DNA of 64,000 nt from Tillus elongatus (taxonomy: Eukaryota; Arthropoda; Insecta; Coleoptera; Cleridae). Under the pieces are notes generated by a model that was given only the letters and a program-made list of their open reading frames with translations, did no database searches and was not told the origin of the DNA. The DNA lies in the NCBI GenBank assembly GCA_964006375.1, contig OZ023264.1, positions 172,768,295 to 172,832,294 on the forward strand. The letters run 5' to 3'. The translations under genes were made by a program, and so were the position numbers. This document shows positions 25,635 to 42,247 of the stretch, piece by piece; positions within the stretch are counted from its first letter, which is position 1, and every line of letters begins with the position of its first letter.

Positions 25635-25805
25635 AAATTATTTATTTAAATTTGCGTTTCCTTCTGTTTGGAGCAATGTTTCGTAGCTATCCGTGCTCAA
25701 TTTATTCAGTCACTACGCCTAGTCGCCCCTTACAGAACAATTACAATCACAGCACCACTAGCTGCAGGGGCAGACATTCTTACCACTGAACCACCGAGGT
25801 CTACT
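25635..25805 (-). mobile_element. tRNA-headed SINE fragment
   Basis: The minus strand from 25805 reads ACCTCGGTGGTTCAGTGGTA, a good RNA polymerase III A box, closely matching the head of the SINE at 44068. The B box is not convincing and the body differs from that SINE, so it is either a truncated relative or another family sharing the head. Confidence 0.5.
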
Positions 25806-26389
25806 TAGTCGAGTTATTAGATAGTATATTTCTAGACGAAAAATATGTGTAATAAATTTCATCTGGTTTATAAATTTTTATGGGAAAATACTTACTCAGT
25901 TGCGTTATTTGACATTTAATAGTGCGGCTTTCAATAATTTGACCATTTTTCTGCTGTAGTATCAGTGTGTTACAAATTTTTGTATCCCCATCAATCAATC
26001 AACATTTGTCAAGATTATTGATTGGTTAGTGTGACAAAAACATTGCAATTTTACAGTTATACGAAATAGGAGCGATAAGGCTGTTATAAGTAATGGATGT
26101 CTTGATCTGGGGTGTCATCCGTCACTCGCATTTATCTGATAGATAAGTTCTAATGTTTCAGTCAGGCAAGCTGGTTGAACGAACAACACACTTTTATTTG
26201 TGCATTTTGTAGGGTAGTTTATTATACCTTAAGCTAACTTCTGGATGTGTAAACCGGAGAAAATGAATACTGTTAAACGTTTGTGAAAAAAAAATTAATA
26301 CATCAAATGTAACAAAAGTCTACCTTTAACTCAGCGATATAGTACAGTGTGTACGTGAGGGCGGCTCGGAAAGCCTAGAACAAGGCCAG

Positions 26390-26392
<3 letters not shown>
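25806..26392. other. No gene seen
   Basis: AT-rich spacer; a 65-codon minus frame at 25998-25801 is unrecognised. Confidence 0.45.

Positions 26393-26469
<77 letters not shown>
26393..26469. repeat. (TA)n microsatellite
   Basis: About 77 bp, without recognisable Y or W flanks. Confidence 0.95.
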
Positions 26470-26471
<2 letters not shown>

Positions 26472-27121
26472 AATGATATATTGCGTAGTTTAATTGTAGT
26501 TTTAAGTATAATTTGTGAAATTGTGTGTATGTATATGTATAATTGTTACTGTTTATTGTGTAATATTTGTATATTTTTATTTTACATATTTGTATACTGG
26601 TATTGTAATGGATATTATGTTCTCTACTTATGAATCTCAAATTATATATATGTAGTTGGGCACCATTTAAATTTATTTATTTATTGATTATAAGGTTCAC
26701 TATGCGATTTAATTCAATTTGTAACTGAAATTCTGACCCTTTTGGAACACCTATATGTATATATGTAAGTACAATTTTTGTTACTTTTAAGAATTATAAC
26801 CAATATTAAACAGATTTATATTTATAATATTAACTTGAATAAATTTACCTTTTCTATTTAATTTGTTTTCTTCTTATATTATCCACGGCTTTATGTGGGC
26901 TCTATTCTGCAGGGATGTAGTGGGATCAAGTAAAAATTCTTACCTTAAACCTTTTACCTAAATTTTAGGTAAAGTTTACTTAAAATTATGTACCTTGATA
27001 GAAAAAAAAAAAAAACACAAAATATCTCAATTTAACATCTTATTTTCTATTAATGAGTGTTTTATGCTTTAACAAATTCACCACAATATAAAAATTAAAT
27101 CTAGCATTGATCTTTACATTA
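26470..27121. other. No gene seen
   Basis: Very AT-rich; a short A run lies at 27001-27014. No recognised feature. Confidence 0.5.
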
Positions 27122-27781
27122 CTATCTTACTGGATTCCCTAATTTAAATATTGGCCATTCAATTTTATTAATTACTTTTAAAACAAGTTTGCAATTTGAA
27201 CTAACTTTACAATTGCCGCTATTCGCTTCTGCAATCTGCTGGCATGTTCCTATAGGAACGGCTTTGATGCCAAAATTGTTATCTAATATTCTTATGAGGG
27301 TATCGTAACGACATTTATGGAGATTTACTTGAGTCACTCTATTTAACGTTCTGAATTCTACTACTATTTAGATTTCAGACGTAAATGACATTTAGGGCGT
27401 TATAACAGTTCCTATTGACAATTGTGTTATTAGTTTTAGTTATTTCAAGCTGAAGTTGCAACAATTAGGTTAATATTTCAAGTGTATTAATAAATACCTT
27501 GACGTCGGTGACGGCTTCTGTTCAGATACGTATCGTTTACAATCACTTATTTGCTGCGTGAGGTTATTCTTGGTTGCCAACACATGTTCGACAACAATGC
27601 CGACTGTACACTGTACTTTTAAACACGTTTGCTGGGTTTTATTACAAGTTTTTAATATACTTTGAAGAATATCACAATAAATGTTTAAAAAGCGTGGTGT
27701 TCGCTTTACCCTCCTAAAACGTTTTCCCTTTATCGAAAATGCCGGGTGTGACATAATTGTTATTAGCAAACTTCGTTGCAT
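27122..27781 (-). other. Two unrecognised minus-strand frames
   Basis: A 103-codon frame (27781-27470, with FNIYCDILQSILKTCNKTQQ-like sequence) and a 71-codon frame (27337-27122, with DTLIRILDNNFGIKAVPIG) lie in succession. Both are polar and of ordinary composition, unlike the repeats around them. They could be decayed exons of one gene or chance frames. I do not recognise either and see no splice evidence strong enough to join them. Confidence 0.25.
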
Positions 27782-28202
27782 TAATTTAAAACGTGCAAAT
27801 TGTTATTTCACATGGTCCGATAGTTGCTGTTCATTTAAACATTAGTCAAAACAATCGCTTCCTTGTGAGTTCATGATTATTTAAACTACTGCTTGATTAA
27901 ACCAGGTGAGCAAAAACTGTGCTCATAAGCGCCAAATTCAAAATTTGTAACTCACTGTTTATATTATACTTAACCTAAAACATTTTTTAATTAACTTTGT
28001 TAAAAATACTTATTAAGTCAGTTGTACATCAATTTCTTAGCACTTGCTATTGTCTTTTTCTTGAAACTAATAAGCAGAATTAGTTTTCTTATAAATACAT
28101 TTAATTCTGACTATCTAAAATACATATTTTGTATTTTGTATTTTCACTTTGGTTTTAATTTTAATACTCAATATCACACTGCCTTAATCTTTTTTATCAT
28201 AG

Positions 28203-28204
<2 letters not shown>
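27782..28204. other. No gene seen
   Basis: AT-rich spacer before a TA array; the plus frame through it is hydrophobic low-complexity and runs into the TA repeat. Confidence 0.45.

Positions 28205-28264
<60 letters not shown>
28205..28264. repeat. (TA)n microsatellite
   Basis: About 60 bp, abutting the Penelope-like fragment. Confidence 0.95.
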
Positions 28265-28267
<3 letters not shown>

Positions 28268-28490
28268 TTCCGCGGTCTCTAATGTGAGACATACTTGGTT
28301 CTCGGGTTAAACCGCGTCCAGAATTTACTTAAACTCGGCGTTTCGGCTCCCGTTTTGGAGACATTTTCATTTCCATGGTAAACTGAATTTGGAGATTGAT
28401 GTTAGTTAGGTAAGAAAGAAATTCGTCTAGAGATTCTTTACCCTGTGACCAGACAGCGAAAATGTCGTCAACGTATCTTAAACCAACCTG
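28265..28490 (-). pseudogene. Penelope-like element fragment, minus strand
   Basis: The minus strand from about 28484 encodes LRYVDDIFAVWSQGKESL, the RT catalytic motif of Penelope-like elements. LDEFLSYLTNINLQIQFT follows, and the frame then passes into KMSPKREPKRRV over the hammerhead-like stem. It lies head to head with the plus-strand fragment that starts a few bases away. Such inverted junctions are common in this class, whose copies carry partly inverted terminal segments. Confidence 0.75.
28330..28375 (-). ncRNA. Decayed hammerhead-like motif beside Penelope fragment (tentative)
   Basis: On the minus strand, GTCTCC and GGGAGC flank the loop AAAAC, followed directly by GAAACGCC. Stem II plus GAAAC fits the hammerhead ribozymes known from Penelope-like terminal repeats. 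The CTGATGA element reads ATGAAAA, so it is damaged. Confidence 0.35.
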
Positions 28491-29200
28491 CTAGTGAAGA
28501 TACGTTGACGACTTTTTCGCTCTCTGGCCACACGGTAAAGAATCTCTAGATGAATTCCTTTCTTATTGAAATAACATCAACCCCCAAATACAGTTCACCA
28601 TAAAAATAGAAAATAAAATTTCGTTGTCTTTCTTAGGTGTACGCATCAATAAAAACTCAGTCAGAGGATTTTCTTACACTGGTACCGAAACCAACCAACA
28701 CAAATCGTTATCTTAACGCCCAATCTCACCATCACCCATCGGAACTAAATTCCGTGGTTTGAACACTAGTAACACGATCCCTGAAACTAACGGAGAACAA
28801 AAATAATAAACATACAGAATTAAGCTTTTTACGACAGACATTGCTAGGAAACAGATAGGACAAGAATCGCATACTACGAAACATTAGAAACGCACAACAA
28901 CAAACCACTACACCACAACAAGAACAGACAGAGTCCACACAACAACACACAGCGTTTCTATCATACATTAAAGGTGTCACCGACAAAATCGGCCGAATTT
29001 TTAGAACCCATAATATCAAAACCATATTCACAACGGAGCAAAAACTGTCAAATCTGGTAAAAACTACCAAGGATACGATTTCAAACGAATCCCACGGAGT
29101 TTACGAAATTCCTTGTTCTGACTGCTCCCGAACTTATGTAGGACAAACAAATAGACGCATAGACAATAGAACCCATGAACACATCCTCGCAGTTAGTGCG
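28491..29200 (+). pseudogene. Penelope-like element fragment (RT core to GIY-YIG endonuclease)
   Basis: Begins at RYVDDFFALWPHGKESL (28498 onward), the RT catalytic motif. It continues with FTIKIENKISFLGVRI and GFSYTGTETNQHKS, typical post-catalytic RT sequence. Several stops and shifts follow. Near 29090-29190, GVYEIPCSDCSRTYVGQTN is a GIY-YIG endonuclease motif, the C-terminal nuclease of most Penelope-like elements. The fragment lacks the N-terminal RT motifs and the end of the nuclease. Confidence 0.85.
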
Positions 29201-29263
29201 TGTATGATAGTCCACTTCTGTAATCAGGCTTTCTTACTTTTAGGCGTGCTTCATGCTAACATG

Positions 29264-30990
29264 AGTTCTAAACCATTCACGTCGAAGGGTCCCAGCAGCA
29301 CAAAAGTTGTCATTATGATGATCCTGATTTCGTAGCCAAGGTATTAAGATATCTCCAACAATTAGAGGAAAAAGAAGCGGATACTTTGGATATTATTTTA
29401 GAATCCGGAATCGATTCTGATTGTGAGCCTGAGCAACCAAAAGTTTTTAGAAGCACCCCGAATAGTGACTCTGAAGCATTTTCTGAAAATATTCCCGCCA
29501 CCTTGCCGCTAAGTTCAGAGCCTCCGGATGTGCAAGATATCGGCCAGGAGCAAACTGCTCCACCGGAATATTTTCCTGGTAGAAATTAATTCAAGTGGTA
29601 TACTAAGGGATCACCTCTACAGAAAAAAAGTATCAAAGCACAATATTATAAGACTTATTCCTGGAATGACAAGAGTTGTAAGAGAACTAGGTCCGGTTCC
29701 ACAAGCAGAGGATATCTGGTCACTTCTGTTTGATCAAAAAATTATCGAAGAAATTGTTACCTGGTCAAATTGTAAAACTCAGGGCAGCTAGAAGTGCCGT
29801 CGATAAGCATCAAAGAAGCAATTACAGAGATACGGATAAAACGGAATTGACAGCACTACGGACACTTCTTCTTTTAACTGGTAGATATAAATCCAATCGT
29901 GAAAACATGTTTTCGCTTTTTTCTACAAAACCTACTGGTCGTTCAATTTTTCATGCCGTTATTTCGACAAAACGGTTCGAAATTCTTATTACTGCTATAC
30001 GTTTTAATGATTCAACCACAAGACAAGATAGGCAAAAGCCTGATCCAGAAGCTGCTATTTCAGGAATTTTCGACAAATTTTTAAACAATTGCCAAAACTT
30101 ATATTGCCTAGGCGAATTCGGTGGCGTGGACGAAATGCTGATTCCTTTTCGTGGTAGACGCAAGTTTAAGGTCTATATGCCTGCAATAGTGAATCAGTAT
30201 GGTATAAATATACTTACACTAACCGGTACCCGTCCCAATTACTTTTACAGTGCGTATATCTATTGCGGAAAGCAGCCGACGAAGCGGGACTAACCGATGA
30301 AGAAAAGAAATGCTCAATCTCCACACAATCCCTGCAGAGATTGATTAAACCAAATGTTTGCAGTAATAGCAACATTACTGCGAATATTTGGTTTTCCTCA
30401 ATGGAAGTGATTAGAGAGTTACGCAAACGAAAGCTTACTTTTGTCAGGACATTGAGCAAAAATAAGAGAGAGGTCCTAAAATAGTTCCTACCAGACAGGA
30501 AACGAGAAGTCGGTTCTTCACTGTATGGTTTTAATGATAGCGTAACTTTAGTGAGTTATGTCCCCAAATAAAATAAAGCTGTATTGCTTATCTCTAGCAT
30601 GCACCACCCAAAGAAAATGGACTAGGAGGTAAATAAGCCAGAGATATTGGGTTTCTATATTCATACGAAAGGGGTGGTTGACTCAATGGATCAGAAATGT
30701 GCTAATTATTTCTCAAACAGAAAAAGTCGACGCTGACCTCTATCGGTGTTCTACACCCTAGTCAACATTTCTGGCGCTAACAGTAATATTCCTTATTAAA
30801 GCTCTCAAGATTCTCCGGCCATTCTAATTTATAGAAAATTTGGCATTAGCACTTGTAATACCCCACCTGACACAAATACTTCAAATATCACATCTACCAC
30901 CCGAACTAAGAACACTCAATCAGAGCATTCTGGGTGACGATCAGGAAAGTCAGGTAGCAGAACATTCTCAAATAGCTAGATCGATACTTC
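29264..30990 (+). pseudogene. piggyBac-like transposase, N-terminal and catalytic part, broken
   Basis: The acidic N-terminus (YLQQLEEKEADTLDIILESG) spans 29311-29589. HNIIRLIPGMTRVVRELGPV and LLFDQKIIEEIVTWSN follow in a second frame. Then comes the catalytic core: LLTGRYKSNRENMFSLF, ISTKRFEILITAIRFND, and DEMLIPFRGRRKFKVYMP with the first catalytic Asp. A frameshift near 30275 leads to QRLIKPNVCSNSNITANIW, where the second catalytic Asp of the usual NITADNW is lost. VVDSMDQKCANY near 30675 keeps the third. The sequence reaches LALVIPHLTQILQ near 30840 and is then interrupted by a minus-strand non-LTR insertion; the zinc-binding tail resumes at 34005. Confidence 0.88.
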
Positions 30991-31008
30991 TCTATTAGTG
31001 ACTTTCTT

Positions 31009-33976
31009 TCTTTATTTATTTTTATTTCAGCAACACACCACAAGGACTTACAGCCTAAGCACTGTCGTACCGTGGGTGTCGTCAAGACGGAAAGAGGCAA
31101 CTTGTTAATTCTGGACTTGAAGGTTTGGTGGTTCGGAGGAGAAGGAAAAACAGATTCCGGCAAGGAATTCCACATCTTGGAAGTCCTCGGGACAAAAGAG
31201 CGGGCATAACAATATGTTTTATGTCTGATGACCTGGACAGTAAAAGGGTGCATTCGCTCTGTTCCCCTGGTAGATCTGTTGGGGGCAGCAGGTGGAGGAA
31301 CTATAGCTTCTTTGAGCAGTGCCCGTGGAGATATCTATAAAAGATAGAGGCAGAGAGATAGTGAAAGAGAGGTCACCAACGGCACGTCAGTGGGCAAGGG
31401 ATGGCAGCCTTTGGGTGAGGGTAGGGTCACCGATAAGACGTATAGCTGTCTTCTGAATGGAGTCCAGGATAGCGAGTGTAGTAGCGGCAGCAGCACCCCA
31501 GATGTGGGAGCAGTATTCGAGGTAAGGTCTTATTTGTGAAGTATATAAGGTGTATAGCTGGCGAAAAGTATTTGCGAACCCGGAAGAGGAAACGTAATTT
31601 CTTAGCAGCCGTTTTTGCAATCGATGTGACATGTTAGTGCCAATTGAGATTTCCATCCACAGAAATGCCAACAAGTGAAAAGGACTCATTACTTTGAATA
31701 ACTTGGTTGTTCATTTTAATGGATTTAGGGCTGGTGTATCTCTTATGAGAAGACTGAGATTTGGTGAAGTTGAATTGTACAAGATTTATACTTCCCCAGT
31801 CTAATATTTTTTGGAGATCCACGGAGACAGAATTCTCCATGAGCCTGCGATCCTCATCTAATTGGGCTAAAGCCACAGGCTTAGAATATTGTATATTTAA
31901 GTGGAGGGTGCTGTCGTCCGCGTAACTCTGAACTGGGTTGGATGTGCTAGAGAGGAGATCATTGATGTAGAGAAGAAACAAAGTAGGGGCTAAAGCTGAA
32001 CCTTTAAAAACTCCTGGATTAATTGGATACAGTTTAGAGAAATGGAGAACCACGGCAACAGAAATGCTCCGGTTGGAGAGAAAATTTGCTGTCCAGGTAG
32101 TAGTAGGCCATAGGCCGGAAATTTTTCAGCAGCGCTGCTTGCCAGACCTGGTCGAATGTTTTTGATATGTCCTAGAGCGACAATCTGGGATTCACCGTGT
32201 AGTTCTATAGACTTGTTCCAAGAATGGGTGACAAATGAAATGAGGTCGGTATTTGATCTGCCTGTCGTGGATTAGACTGTGTTTTTCAAGAAATTTTATT
32301 AATTTGGTGTTTATATACTTTTCCATCACTTTAGAGACGACTGAAAAAAGATAAATAGGCCTGTAGTTACTAGGAAGCGCTTTGGATGCTTTCTTGGGGA
32401 CGGGTTGTACTCGAGCAGTTTTCCAGTTACTAGTGAATATGTCTCTACTTTGGATGTCGAAAACAGACGGGTCAGGACAGGAGCAAGTTCTTGTGCGCAT
32501 TTTTTGAGAACAATTGCTGGGATCCTGTCAAGGCCAGAAGATTTCCCTGGATTAAGAGAATATAGGATCTTTCGTACCTTTTCAGTTTTGAAAATGATAT
32601 CCGTCCTTTTATGCGCAACATTGGGGACTGTTGCCACTTGAATATTTGGAGGTGGGTTGAGAGTAGAATTGTCGGCGAACAACGAGGCAAAAAGTTCAGC
32701 CTTGCCCGGGGCGGTAGAAACAATTTAATCCCCTGAAACAAGAAATGGGAACATCCTCTTGGGGAAATTATTCCCAATAGATTTAGCAAGAGTCCAGAAG
32801 GGTTTACTGCCCTTGGAGCTTGAGAGTATTTTGTTTTTGATGTGGTTATTGAACGAGTTTTTGCCTCAGAAAGAATACGGACCTAGCGGTTTCTTGCGTC
32901 GTTAAATGCTTGACGGTTTTCTTGACTGGGATTGTGTAGGATCGTTTTGACCTTTTCAAGTCTGGCCTTGTCACAAGATTTAGAGAACCAGGGCTTTTGA
33001 GTGGCTGAAGAGGTTTTCTTGGATAATTTCGGTGACGTATTGTGAGATATCAGAGGGGTCAGGATGAGAGAAGCAGACATACGCCCATGGAAAATGAGGA
33101 AATGTAATCCCGCATTTCGTCCCAGTTCGCAGAGTTGTAGTGCCAAACGATACGTGGGTGTGATGACTGTGTGATCTCGAGTTGTGTTGCACAGGAAGCA
33201 GTGACCATGCCGTGGTCTGAGCCACCAAGCGGGGCGGTGACTGATATATTATAGCATTCAGGTTTTGTAGTAAGAAGGAGATATAAGGGATTTGAGCTCT
33301 GTGTTTGGATGCGAGGAAATTAGGTGGGTTGCTGAACCATATTGGCTAAAGAATTGCTGTCTGTCTCTGCTGCTCTCCCTTGTAGATCGGTTTTTGAAGA
33401 TCCTAGCTATTCCTTATTATGTACATTGAAGTCACCGAGAATAGTGACCTCGGGGGAAGGATATTCAGAAATCAGATGGTCGGTTTTTTCAGAAAGGTAG
33501 TCGAAGAGCTGGACCCAGTTGTTGTCAGAAGGTGACCGGTAAATACAACAGATGAATTTAGTTGCAGCCCTGAGAGAGAGTTTGATCCATAGTATGTCTT
33601 TTCTTCCAGCTTCTAAATTGGGGAGTCTGGTGGAGGGTAGATTGCTACGGACTTATGCGCACACTCCTCCATGCAATCTAAAGGAAGTAAGAAGCTCATA
33701 CCCCGGGAAATTAAGGTGATTAATAGCTGTTTTGGCACTGGTTTGAGTTTCGGTGAGGAAGACGAGTTGGGGCCTATTAGCCTGGAGGGAATAGTGGACG
33801 CAGTTCAGGTTAGAATTTAGGCCACATATATTCGAGGAGGATATGTTAAATCTTGATGATGACGCCTCCTGTACACCCCTCTCCCAATGATTCTAATGGA
33901 GGGGTATTTTACCTCCGGAATCTTTTGTACAAGGAGGAGCCATAATCATTTTTGCTTATAAGGAAAACCGACTCAA
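31009..33976 (-). pseudogene. Non-LTR retrotransposon copy C, nearly full length, inserted in piggyBac
   Basis: Minus strand. The 5' side near 33976 is missing about 100 bp of leader relative to copy D. The endonuclease region, including a ...SNSLANMVQQP segment near 33330, is followed by KPWFSKSCDKARLEKVKT. The RT domain has KSSGLDRIPAIVLKKCA, SNWKTARVQPVPKKASKALP and SYADDSTLHLN, so the catalytic Asp pair is intact near 31915. A post-RT region (QLYTLYTSQIRPYLEYCSHI) and RSFVPRTSKMWNSLPESVFP close to the end follow. The tail at 31009-31035 is AATAAA-like with short T-rich repeats on the plus strand. It is broken into eight or more frames. It splits the piggyBac gene at 30990/34005, which dates it as younger than that element. 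Confidence 0.88.
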
Positions 33977-34004
33977 TGAAATGAATTTGTAATGAAAATT
34001 CACT

Positions 34005-34128
34005 AAAAGTGTACCATGTGCCCATACACCAAGAACGGAGCAACCTCATTCAAATGCATTAAATGTAGCAAGCCTATTTGCCTTGAATGGTCCACAAAAT
34101 TATGTAATAGCTGTTGTGCAGATTTGTA
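34005..34128 (+). pseudogene. piggyBac-like transposase, C-terminal Cys-rich tail
   Basis: KCTMCPYTKNGATSFKCIKC is followed by SKPICLEWSTKLCNSCCADL and a stop. It is the C-terminal zinc-binding domain of piggyBac transposases: CxxC, CxxC, ICLE and CxxC pairs. The Cys usually found after ICLE reads Trp. It belongs to the core at 29264-30990, separated by the copy C insertion. AATAAA-type signals follow near 34228. Confidence 0.82.
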
Positions 34129-34954
34129 ATTTTTATGCTTTTTCGTACTGTTTTTAATAATCCCTTTTCCTGTTACAATTTCACATGTGTTTTTCGTATT
34201 TTTATAAAAATTGTTTTGTATGTTTGAATAAAAATATTATGCTTATGTTTGACTCATATTTCTTTCATTTGATAAACTCGCTGCCTGAGACGCACGTACT
34301 TCTAATAATAGGTGAAAACGGGATACTTCGGGTTGAGTGTTAGTTATCTCAACTATGAAATTTAGGTAAGAATACGTAAGCACAGGAGAACTTTTTATTA
34401 AAATCTCTGTACCTCGGCTGCATCAAAATGCGCCACTATATTCCAGTTTCCGTTATATTAGGTAAATTGGCGTTCGAGTAGATTATACATTCAAATTATC
34501 TATAGTTTATATTTAACTAAAAGGCGCATAATCATAATGCAGTACCTTCTCCAGTTTGTGGATTATTATAAAGCCCAGCCTTGTCGAACGCACATTAGTA
34601 AAACAAAGCTTATTATTAGATTCGCTTTGTTTTAGTAGACTACTCGTGTTAACTTGTAAATCAAATTAGAGGCTGTAGCATTTTGTGTTGAATCACTAGT
34701 AATACCGATAAAGAGTGTTCCGTGAAAATTGCTAGGTATAATTTTTTAGAAACTGATTGTATTTAAAGTCTAAAAATTAGGGTTTGGATACTATCCTTGA
34801 TGACCTACTCACAAAAGAAATTGTTGATCCAGTTATGTCCAAACGTGCTATCAATTTTTTTATTTCAAATATAACGGTATATCTATTCTAGACAACTGGG
34901 GAACCTATTTTATGAACATTTTTGACCTGTTTTAGTCAATTTAAAAAAAAAAAA
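34129..34954. other. No gene seen
   Basis: AT-rich; first part is probably piggyBac 3' untranslated sequence. I could not place the 3' inverted repeat of that element. Confidence 0.45.
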
Positions 34955-35974
<1,020 letters not shown>

Positions 35975-36287
35975 TCTGGACGCAGCAAGTGCGTTATGGT
36001 AGCGAATTTTGATCAAATGTTTCATATTTGAACAGCTCAATTTGCTATTAACCTATAAGGCTGACCAAGAAACGTGTTTTTTCGGGAACACTAAGTTTAC
36101 TTTTGGAAATTTTTGTACATTTTCACACAATAAAGTTATTTTGATGAAACAAGGCACATTGTGTTTACTATATAGGTTATACTGGTAACCAAATTTGATG
36201 CCCGCTTTCTTAAAAAAAAAACACATATTTGTTATTAAAAACATTTTTATGAAAATTCCGTACCATAACGCACTTGCTGCGTCCAGA
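35975..36287. mobile_element. Z module, about 313 bp
   Basis: TCTGGACGCAGCAAGTGCG to CGCACTTGCTGCGTCCAGA. The 19-bp tips are exact complements. The best preserved Z copy. Confidence 0.8.
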
Positions 36288-37069
36288 ATTTTTTTCTTTT
36301 GGCAATAGTTGAAGAACCAGCGATTGAAATTTAAACAAATAAGGAAATTAGGCTCCAAAATTAATTTGGTTAATTTTTTTTTGCAGGGCCAACGGTGTTT
36401 AAGGAGCGGAGGATAATTAGGGAATAACTTCTAGAAACTAGGCTAATTTTGACATAGTAACGATGTAATAAATTTTAATAGATAAAATAAACTTCAACAA
36501 TTCTTACAACAAATTTAACCGAATGAATTTAAAACCGAAATCTTTACATAATGAATTCTTAATTAAAAGTCTCTGATATTAGTGTCTACATTTTCAAAGC
36601 AAAAGTTAAAAGTCAAAAGTCCCTTAATGTATACAAACACTGCTATTTATCACCTTGTATGTGACATAATTAACAATTTGCAAACCTCATCAGTCAGTAT
36701 TCCTTATACTGTATTCTGTAATTGCAACTTGTTTATTATTTATGTAATATGAGCAATTCCAGGTCAATAATTATAATTTCTATGCGACCTATTTAATTAT
36801 AAACGATATTACTTGGATTTGTCCTAGCGAATTTTCGTAAAACTATTGTAATATAAAAATAAATATTAAATATATTTTCACGATTAGGAATGCCCTCTTC
36901 GATAGTTTTCTGTTCTATGAACAAACGGTGATGTACAAAATGAAGCTGGAAAATAACAAAATCATAAAGACATGATAAAAATTAAATGAAATATCCTCTC
37001 CTTATTTCACTATGAAAGGCCTGGATCCCCTCTCCGGTATGTTGCCGTCGTAAGAAATCACCACCTCCA
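36288..37069. other. No gene seen
   Basis: AT-rich unique-looking sequence up to the edge of the large palindrome. Confidence 0.5.
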
Positions 37070-40729
<3,660 letters not shown>

Positions 40730-40944
40730 GGCATTTTTGGAAATCCACATCGATGCTGGTTAAATTGATACCATATTGGTTTGGGTTATTTTCAACCGTT
40801 CTCCACCCACAGGAAGTTAAATGTAAAGTTTGTATCCTACGACATGTTTGAGATATTAAGATCGGGTTTTGTAATAGTAGCTGTCTTTTAAGTGCAGATT
40901 GCGATTATGCACGGTAATAATAACAATTTATTTTCTAATATACA

Positions 40945-41076
<132 letters not shown>

Positions 41077-41187
41077 TTCGTGAAATTTAAAAATACTTTT
41101 CTTAAATGCAACACCCTGTGTATTTTGCCCTTGGTGAATAAAACATTTCATAATAATGATATAATTCATGATAATACTTGTGATAAC

Positions 41188-41192
<5 letters not shown>

Positions 41193-41282
<90 letters not shown>
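41193..41282. repeat. (TA)n microsatellite
   Basis: About 90 bp, separated by 118 bp from the previous array. Confidence 0.96.
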
Positions 41283-41283
<1 letters not shown>

Positions 41284-41589
41284 CTTAAATTTAATACGCA
41301 AGGAGGTACAGCTGTTCAATTTTTTTTTATTGAAATGTGTTCGATATCATTACACATTATTACCGATATCACGGCAGCGCTGGAGAGAAGTTGAAACCTA
41401 AACAACAGAAAAATAGATATTTTACATATCGTGTCATCGACTATGGGCAAATAATACTTTAGTTAGCGAATTTCTGTATTATTTTGTTGTTTGTTTATTT
41501 TTCGTTGTTAATTGTTCGTCGTTTATTATTCTCTGTTTATTTACTTAGCGTTAAGTTCAAAAGTTAATTTTATGTTAAAGAGTTAGTAG

Positions 41590-41935
41590 ACACGGTGTAC
41601 ACCTTGGAAGATGCTGATACAAACTGTCTGTTTACTGGCGTCCAGAATTTACAAGAAAAACATTCTTTAGCCCGACATCCAAAACAAGGGGCGTTTGAGA
41701 ACGTAGAAGCATCGTTTGATGAAAATTGTATTATACAATACAAAGCAACATCTTCTGGAAACCGTGATATAACGAGTGAAGATGCAGATTTTCAGGTTTT
41801 GTTAGCGCTTGAAGAGAATGCGCAGATAAGTACAAGACAAATTGAATGTATTCAGAGTATAAGCAAATCCTCAGTTTATAGGACAAATAAAAAAACACAA
41901 ATTTGATCCCTATCACTTATGTATTAATCAATCAC
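41590..41935 (+). pseudogene. Mariner-type transposase N-terminal fragment
   Basis: The frame at 41595-41906 ends VLLALEENAQISTRQIECIQ followed by SISKSSVYR, then, one frame away, KFDPYHLCINQSL. This is the second helix-turn-helix and the linker ahead of the catalytic domain, close in style to mariner 3. The catalytic domain and terminal repeats are absent. The sequence stops about 25 bp before a Z module. Confidence 0.6.
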
Positions 41936-41959
41936 TTACTGTCCAAAATAAAGAAAAAG

Positions 41960-42247
41960 CCTGGACGCATCAAGTGCGTTATGGCAGTGAATTTTCATAA
42001 AAATGTTTTTTATAGCAAATATGTGTGTTTTTCTTAAGAAAGCAGGCATCAAATTTGGTTACCAGTATAACCTATATAATAGAAACTTAGCTTTATTCTT
42101 TGAAAATAAATAAAAATTTCCGAAAGTAAACTAAAAGTGTTCCCGAAAAATTTATTGGTCAACACTATAGGTAAATAGCAAATTGAGCAATTCACATTTG
42201 AAGCATTTAATAAAAATTCGCTACCATAACGCACTTGCTGCGTCTTG
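41960..42247. mobile_element. Z module, about 288 bp
   Basis: CCTGGACGCATCAAGTGCG to CGCACTTGCTGCGTC. Followed by W sequence that is split by an RNase H element. Confidence 0.75.
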
